This document shows positions 60,078 to 64,000 of a DNA stretch of 64,000 nt, in pieces. Numbering within the stretch: the stretch's first letter is position 1; each line of letters opens with the position of its first letter. Origin of the DNA: Azotobacter salinestris. GTDB lineage: Bacteria; Pseudomonadota; Gammaproteobacteria; Pseudomonadales; Pseudomonadaceae. The notes under the pieces are model-generated. The model saw nothing but the letters and a program-made list of their open reading frames with translations, did no database searches and had not been told where the DNA came from. The position numbers were made by a program, and so were the translations under genes. The stretch covers positions 3,207,001-3,271,000 of the forward strand of contig NZ_CP045302.1 of NCBI RefSeq assembly GCF_009363155.1, read 5' to 3'.

Positions 60078-61694
60078 GTGTCCCATTCCGCCCAGCGACG
60101 CTGGTATCCCATCGTCTTTTCCATCGCCGCCCTGGTGCTGCTGCCCCTCAGTGTGCTGGCGCTCTCCTGGCACAGCGTGGACGGCGAAATCTGGCGTCAT
60201 CTGTGGGATACCCAGATGCCGCGCCTGCTCGGCAACACCCTGACCCTGCTGCTGGGCGTCGGCGCCGGCGTCACCCTGCTGGGGGTGAGCCTGGCCTGGC
60301 TGACCAGCCTTTGCGAGTTTCCCGGCCGGCGCTGGCTGGACTGGGCGCTGATGCTGCCCTTCGCGATTCCCGCCTATGTGCTCGCCTTCGTCTTCGTCGG
60401 CCTGCTGGATTTCTCCGGTCCGGTGCAGACCCTCTTGCGCGAATGGTTCGGCAGCGGCCTGCGGCTGCCGCGGGTGCGCTCCACCGGCGGGGTGATCCTG
60501 GTCCTGGTGCTGGTCTTCTACCCCTACGTCTACCTGCTCGCGCGCAGCGCCTTCCTGGCCCAGGGCAAGGGCCTGATGGAGGCCGCGCGGGCTCTGGGCC
60601 AGTCGCCCTGGCAGGCCTTCTGGCGCGTGGCCCTGCCGATGGCGCGGCCGGCCATCGGCGCCGGCCTGGCACTGGCGATGATGGAAACCCTGGCCGACTT
60701 CGGCGCCGTCTCGGTGTTCAACTACGACACCTTCACCACCGCCATCTACAAGACCTGGTACGGCTTCTACAGTCTGTCTTCCGCCACCCAGCTGGCCAGC
60801 CTGCTGCTGCTGGCGGTGATGCTGGTGGTCTACGGCGAGCGCCGCGCCCGCGGCGTGCCGCGGCCGAGCACCGAGCGCCCGCGCGGCCGGGCGCTGTACC
60901 GGCTGCAGGGTTTCAAGGCCGCGGCGGCCAGCGCCTGGTGCATGCTGGTGTTCCTCTGCGCCTTCGTCGTGCCGGTCCTGCAACTGCTGGCGTGGTTCTG
61001 GAAGCGCGGCCGCTTCGACTTCGACGAGCGCTATACCGGGCTGATCCTGCACACCCTCTATCTCGGCGGCTGCGCCGCGCTGCTCACCGTCGTCTGCGCC
61101 ATGCTGCTGGCCTTCGCCCGGCGCCTGGTGCCGGGGCGGACCATGGGGGCGGCAGTCGGCCTGGCCAACCTGGGCTACGCCCTGCCGGGCTCGGTGCTGG
61201 CGGTGTCCATCATGCTCGCCTTCAGCTATCTCGACCGCGAGCTGGTGATTCCGCTGTCCACCTGGCTCGGCGGCGCCGGCAAGCCGCTGCTGCTGGGCAG
61301 CCTGGCGGCCCTGCTGCTGGCCTATCTGGTGCGTTTCCTGGCGGTGGCCTTCGGTCCTCTGGAAAGCAGCCTGGCGCGGATCCGCCCGTCACTGCCGGAA
61401 GCGGCGCGCAGCCTGGGCGTCGGCGGTTCGCAGCTGTTCCGGTGGGTCTACCTGCCCCTGCTGCTGCCCGGCACCCTGAGCGCCGCGCTGCTGGTGTTCG
61501 TCGATGTGCTCAAGGAGATGCCGGCGACCCTGCTGATGCGCCCGTTCGGCTGGGACACCCTGGCGGTGCGCATCTTCGAGATGACCAGCGAGGGCGAGTG
61601 GGCCCGCGCCGCGCTGCCGGCGCTGACCCTGGTGCTGGTCGGACTGCTGCCGGTGATCGGCCTGATCCGTCGCTCGGCGCGCCAGCCGGGCTGA
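60078..61694 (+). CDS. hitB: Iron(III) ABC transporter permease (FbpB/HitB-like)
   Basis: A 538-residue fused double permease. Each half has about six membrane helices and an EAA-type loop (EAARALGQSPWQAFWRVALP near 170, and PEAARSLGVGGSQLFRWVYL near 440). It starts at GTG 60078 after GGGGAG. It works with HitA and an ATPase encoded elsewhere. gcvT follows on the same strand. Confidence 0.93.
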   Translation: MSHSAQRRWYPIVFSIAALVLLPLSVLALSWHSVDGEIWRHLWDTQMPRLLGNTLTLLLGVGAGVTLLGVSLAWLTSLCEFPGRRWLDWALMLPFAIPAYVLAFVFVGLLDFSGPVQTLLREWFGSGLRLPRVRSTGGVILVLVLVFYPYVYLLARSAFLAQGKGLMEAARALGQSPWQAFWRVALPMARPAIGAGLALAMMETLADFGAVSVFNYDTFTTAIYKTWYGFYSLSSATQLASLLLLAVMLVVYGERRARGVPRPSTERPRGRALYRLQGFKAAAASAWCMLVFLCAFVVPVLQLLAWFWKRGRFDFDERYTGLILHTLYLGGCAALLTVVCAMLLAFARRLVPGRTMGAAVGLANLGYALPGSVLAVSIMLAFSYLDRELVIPLSTWLGGAGKPLLLGSLAALLLAYLVRFLAVAFGPLESSLARIRPSLPEAARSLGVGGSQLFRWVYLPLLLPGTLSAALLVFVDVLKEMPATLLMRPFGWDTLAVRIFEMTSEGEWARAALPALTLVLVGLLPVIGLIRRSARQPG

Positions 61695-61841
61695 CCCGCC
61701 GACCGAGTCCGTCCGGCTCTCGGTCCTTCCGGCGCCGTGACCGGGCCCGGCCTTGCGGCTACAATGCGCGCCATTCGCGGCCTGCCCGGGCCTTGCCAGT
61801 CCTTTTGCGACGCGATGCGTCGGGCACGGAAGGAGAACCCC

Positions 61842-62924
61842 ATGGGACAGCGCACGCCTCTCTACAACCAGCATCTCGCCCTGGGCGCCAGGATCGTCGA
61901 CTTCGGCGGCTGGGACATGCCCCTGCACTATGGCTCGCAGGTCGAGGAGCATCATCAGGTCCGGCGCGACTGCGGCGTCTTCGACGTCTCCCACATGACG
62001 GTGGTGGATGTCCACGGCTCGGATGCCAAGGCTTGGCTGCAGCGCCTGCTGGCCAACGACGTGGCGCACCTGGAAACCCCCGGCAAGGCCCTCTACAGCG
62101 TCATGCTCAACGAGCGCGGCGGGGTGATCGACGATCTCATCGTCTACCTCACCGACTTCGGCTACCGCCTGGTGCTCAATGCCGCCACCCGCGAGCGGGA
62201 TCTGGCCTGGATGCGTGAGCAGACCGCCGGCTTCACTGTCGAGCTGCGCGAGCGCCGCGATCTGGCCATGCTCGCCATCCAGGGACCGAAGGCGCGGGCG
62301 CGCACCGGCGAGCTGCTTTCCGCGCCGCGCGCCGCGCTGATCCACGAGCTCCGCCCGTTCGAAGGCCTGGCCGAGGGCGACTGGTTCATCGCCCGCACCG
62401 GCTATACCGGCGAGGACGGCCTGGAAATCCTGCTGCCGGCGGCGCAGGCACAGGACTTCTTCGGCGACCTGGTCGGCGCCGGCATCGCCCCCGGCGGCCT
62501 CGGCGCCCGCGACACCCTGCGCCTGGAGGCGGGCCTGAACCTCCATGGCCAGGACATGGACGAGAGCGTCTCGCCGCTGGCGGCGAACCTGGGCTGGACC
62601 ATCGCCTGGGACCCGACCGGGCGCGACTTCATCGGTCGTGCGGCGGTGGAGGCACAGCGCCGTGCCGGCGGTCAGCCTAAACTGGTGGGATTGCTGCTGG
62701 AGGAGCGCGGCGTGCTGCGCGCCCACCAGGTGGTGCGGGTGGACGGTATCGGCGAAGGCGAGATCACCAGCGGCAGCTTCTCGCCGACGCTGGGCAAGTC
62801 CATCGCCCTGGCCCGGGTGCCGGCCGTCACCGGCGAGCGCGCCGAGGTGGAAATCCGCGGCCGCTGGCTGCCCGTGCGCGTCGTCCGGCCGAACTTCGTC
62901 CGCCACGGCAAGGCCTTGATCTAG
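61842..62924 (+). CDS. gcvT: Aminomethyltransferase (glycine cleavage T protein)
   Basis: A 360-residue folate-dependent enzyme that releases ammonia and transfers the methylene group from the H protein to tetrahydrofolate. The start at ATG 61842 follows AAGGAGAA; the open frame before it is spurious. It opens [20 protein letters not shown], has [10 protein letters not shown], and ends [14 protein letters not shown]. First gene of gcvTHP. Confidence 0.96.
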   Translation: MGQRTPLYNQHLALGARIVDFGGWDMPLHYGSQVEEHHQVRRDCGVFDVSHMTVVDVHGSDAKAWLQRLLANDVAHLETPGKALYSVMLNERGGVIDDLIVYLTDFGYRLVLNAATRERDLAWMREQTAGFTVELRERRDLAMLAIQGPKARARTGELLSAPRAALIHELRPFEGLAEGDWFIARTGYTGEDGLEILLPAAQAQDFFGDLVGAGIAPGGLGARDTLRLEAGLNLHGQDMDESVSPLAANLGWTIAWDPTGRDFIGRAAVEAQRRAGGQPKLVGLLLEERGVLRAHQVVRVDGIGEGEITSGSFSPTLGKSIALARVPAVTGERAEVEIRGRWLPVRVVRPNFVRHGKALI

Positions 62925-62968
62925 ATTTTTCCGGGCGAGCCCTTTCGCCCCCAACCCGAGGACACGAC

Positions 62969-63358
62969 ATGAGCAATATCCCCGCCGATCTGCGTTACAC
63001 AGCCAGCCACGAATGGGCCCGACTGGAAGCGGACGGCACCGTCACCGTGGGCATTTCCGACCACGCCCAGGAAGCCCTGGGCGACGTGGTGTTCGTCGAG
63101 CTGCCGGAAGTCGGCAAGCAGCTGACCGCCGAACAGGAAGCCGGGGTGGTGGAATCGGTGAAGGCCGCCTCCGATATCTACGCGCCGATCGCCGGCGAAG
63201 TCGTCGCGATCAACGAAGCCCTGACCGACAGCCCCGAGCTGGTCAACAGCGATCCCTACGGCAGTTGGTTCTTCAAGCTCAAGCCCAGCGACGCCGGCGA
63301 TCTGGACAAGCTGCTCGACGCGGCCGGCTACGAAGCCGCCTGCGCCGCCGGGGCCTGA
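62969..63358 (+). CDS. gcvH: Glycine cleavage system H protein
   Basis: A 129-residue lipoyl carrier that shuttles the aminomethyl group between P, T and L proteins. The lipoylated residue is Lys65 in [14 protein letters not shown]. It begins 44 bases after gcvT, with gcvP next. Confidence 0.97.
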   Translation: MSNIPADLRYTASHEWARLEADGTVTVGISDHAQEALGDVVFVELPEVGKQLTAEQEAGVVESVKAASDIYAPIAGEVVAINEALTDSPELVNSDPYGSWFFKLKPSDAGDLDKLLDAAGYEAACAAGA

Positions 63359-63456
63359 TCGCCGCCTGTTTCCGGTGCCTGCGGGCGCCGGAAGCCGAGC
63401 CATTCCCTTCTGAAGCCTCGCCCGTCGGGGCTTCGTCCTTTCAGCCGAGAGCCGCC

Positions 63457-64000
63457 ATGTCCCAGACTCCCAGTCTCGCCCAACTCCAGCAGCCCGACGC
63501 CTTCCTGCAGCGCCACCTCGGTCCCGACGAGGCCGAGCAGCGCGCCATGCTCGCCAGCCTCGACCTGGCCAGCCGCGACCAGCTGATCGAGCAGACGGTG
63601 CCGCCGGCGATCCGCCTGAACCGCGCCCTGGAGCTGCCGGCGGCGCTGGACGAGCCGGGCGCCCTGGCGAAGCTCAAAGGCTATGCCGAACGCAACGAGC
63701 TGTGGACCAGCCTGATCGGCATGGGCTACCACGGCACCGTCACCCCGCCGGTGATCCTGCGCAACGTGCTGGAGAACCCCGGCTGGTACACCGCCTACAC
63801 CCCTTACCAGCCGGAGATCGCCCAGGGCCGGCTGGAGGCGCTGCTGAACTTCCAGCAACTGACCATCGACCTCACCGGCCTCGACCTGGCCAGCGCCTCG
63901 CTGCTCGACGAGGCCAGCGCCGCCGCCGAAGCCATGGCCATGGCCCGTCGCGTGGCCAGGAGCAGGAGCAACCGCTTCTTCGTCGACGAGAACTGCCACC
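63457..64000 (+). CDS. gcvP: Glycine dehydrogenase (decarboxylating) P protein, 5' part only
   Basis: About 181 codons of a protein normally near 950 residues, cut by the window edge. It opens [20 protein letters not shown] and includes [38 protein letters not shown] and [14 protein letters not shown]. It is the PLP-dependent decarboxylating subunit; its PLP lysine lies beyond the window. The open frame is intact to the end. Confidence 0.95.
   Translation, partial: MSQTPSLAQLQQPDAFLQRHLGPDEAEQRAMLASLDLASRDQLIEQTVPPAIRLNRALELPAALDEPGALAKLKGYAERNELWTSLIGMGYHGTVTPPVILRNVLENPGWYTAYTPYQPEIAQGRLEALLNFQQLTIDLTGLDLASASLLDEASAAAEAMAMARRVARSRSNRFFVDENCH

Noticed and set aside
61700-61841. Possible glycine riboswitch before gcvT
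   Set aside because: The 140-base leader shows no conserved glycine-aptamer core or paired helices by eye.
63412-63435. GAAGCC/GGGCTTC hairpin between gcvH and gcvP
   Set aside because: The loop is long and the following T-tract is only CTTT, so a terminator is not supported.

Overview
The window is a GC-rich (roughly two-thirds G+C) gammaproteobacterial chromosome segment. Its gene order is that of the Pseudomonadaceae: rep, comM, glnK-amtB, yjbQ-sutA, xerC, dapF-lysA-lptM/cyaY, corA, argH/algR, hemCDXY, algQ, algP, hemB, ppk/ppx, trxA, rho, ubiD, zapA-6S RNA-ygfA, pepP-ubiH-ubiI, an iron ABC transporter and gcvTHP. AlgR, AlgQ and AlgP, together with several departures from the usual Pseudomonas layout (no fimS/algZ beside algR, no cyaA or rnk beside cyaY, an inserted feoAB), point to Azotobacter or a close relative. 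The genus is an inference.

Bases 1-7700 are the accessory part. They hold a periplasmic catalase-like protein, a decayed respiratory formate dehydrogenase locus (a scrap of fdoH, a frameshifted fdoI, a truncated fdhE with an amber stop), a PRISE-type reductase, a palindromic repeat seen twice, an intact IS630-family element inserted at a TA beside that palindrome, and several small unknown genes.

Bases 7700-31400 are mostly conserved housekeeping genes. They include a secreted nuclease, Rep helicase, a LysR regulator divergent from a doxX-pirin pair, NfeD and an SPFH protein, ComM and UbiK. The glnK-amtB operon has a well-formed NtrC/sigma-54 control region upstream. SutA, XerC and the diaminopimelate/lysine genes, CorA, ArgH and AlgR follow. 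AlgR is followed by the uroporphyrinogen genes hemC and hemD.

Bases 31400-64000 continue with HemX/HemY, DsbB, AlgQ (anti-sigma factor), a short AlgP, an ABC-F ATPase, the feoAB iron(II) locus with a Fur-like box, HemB, polyphosphate kinase and exopolyphosphatase on opposite strands, thioredoxin and Rho. Ubiquinone genes (ubiD, ubiH, ubiI), ZapA, the 6S RNA gene and 5-formyltetrahydrofolate cyclo-ligase come next. The end holds an iron(III) ABC transporter with a terminator between its two genes, and the glycine cleavage genes, the last cut by the window edge.

No clearly new multi-gene system (defence, secondary metabolism, CRISPR) is visible. The most informative signals are regulatory (glnK enhancer, orphan AlgR with a missing conserved Thr, hitA/hitB terminator) and evolutionary (fdh decay, IS insertion beside a dispersed palindrome).
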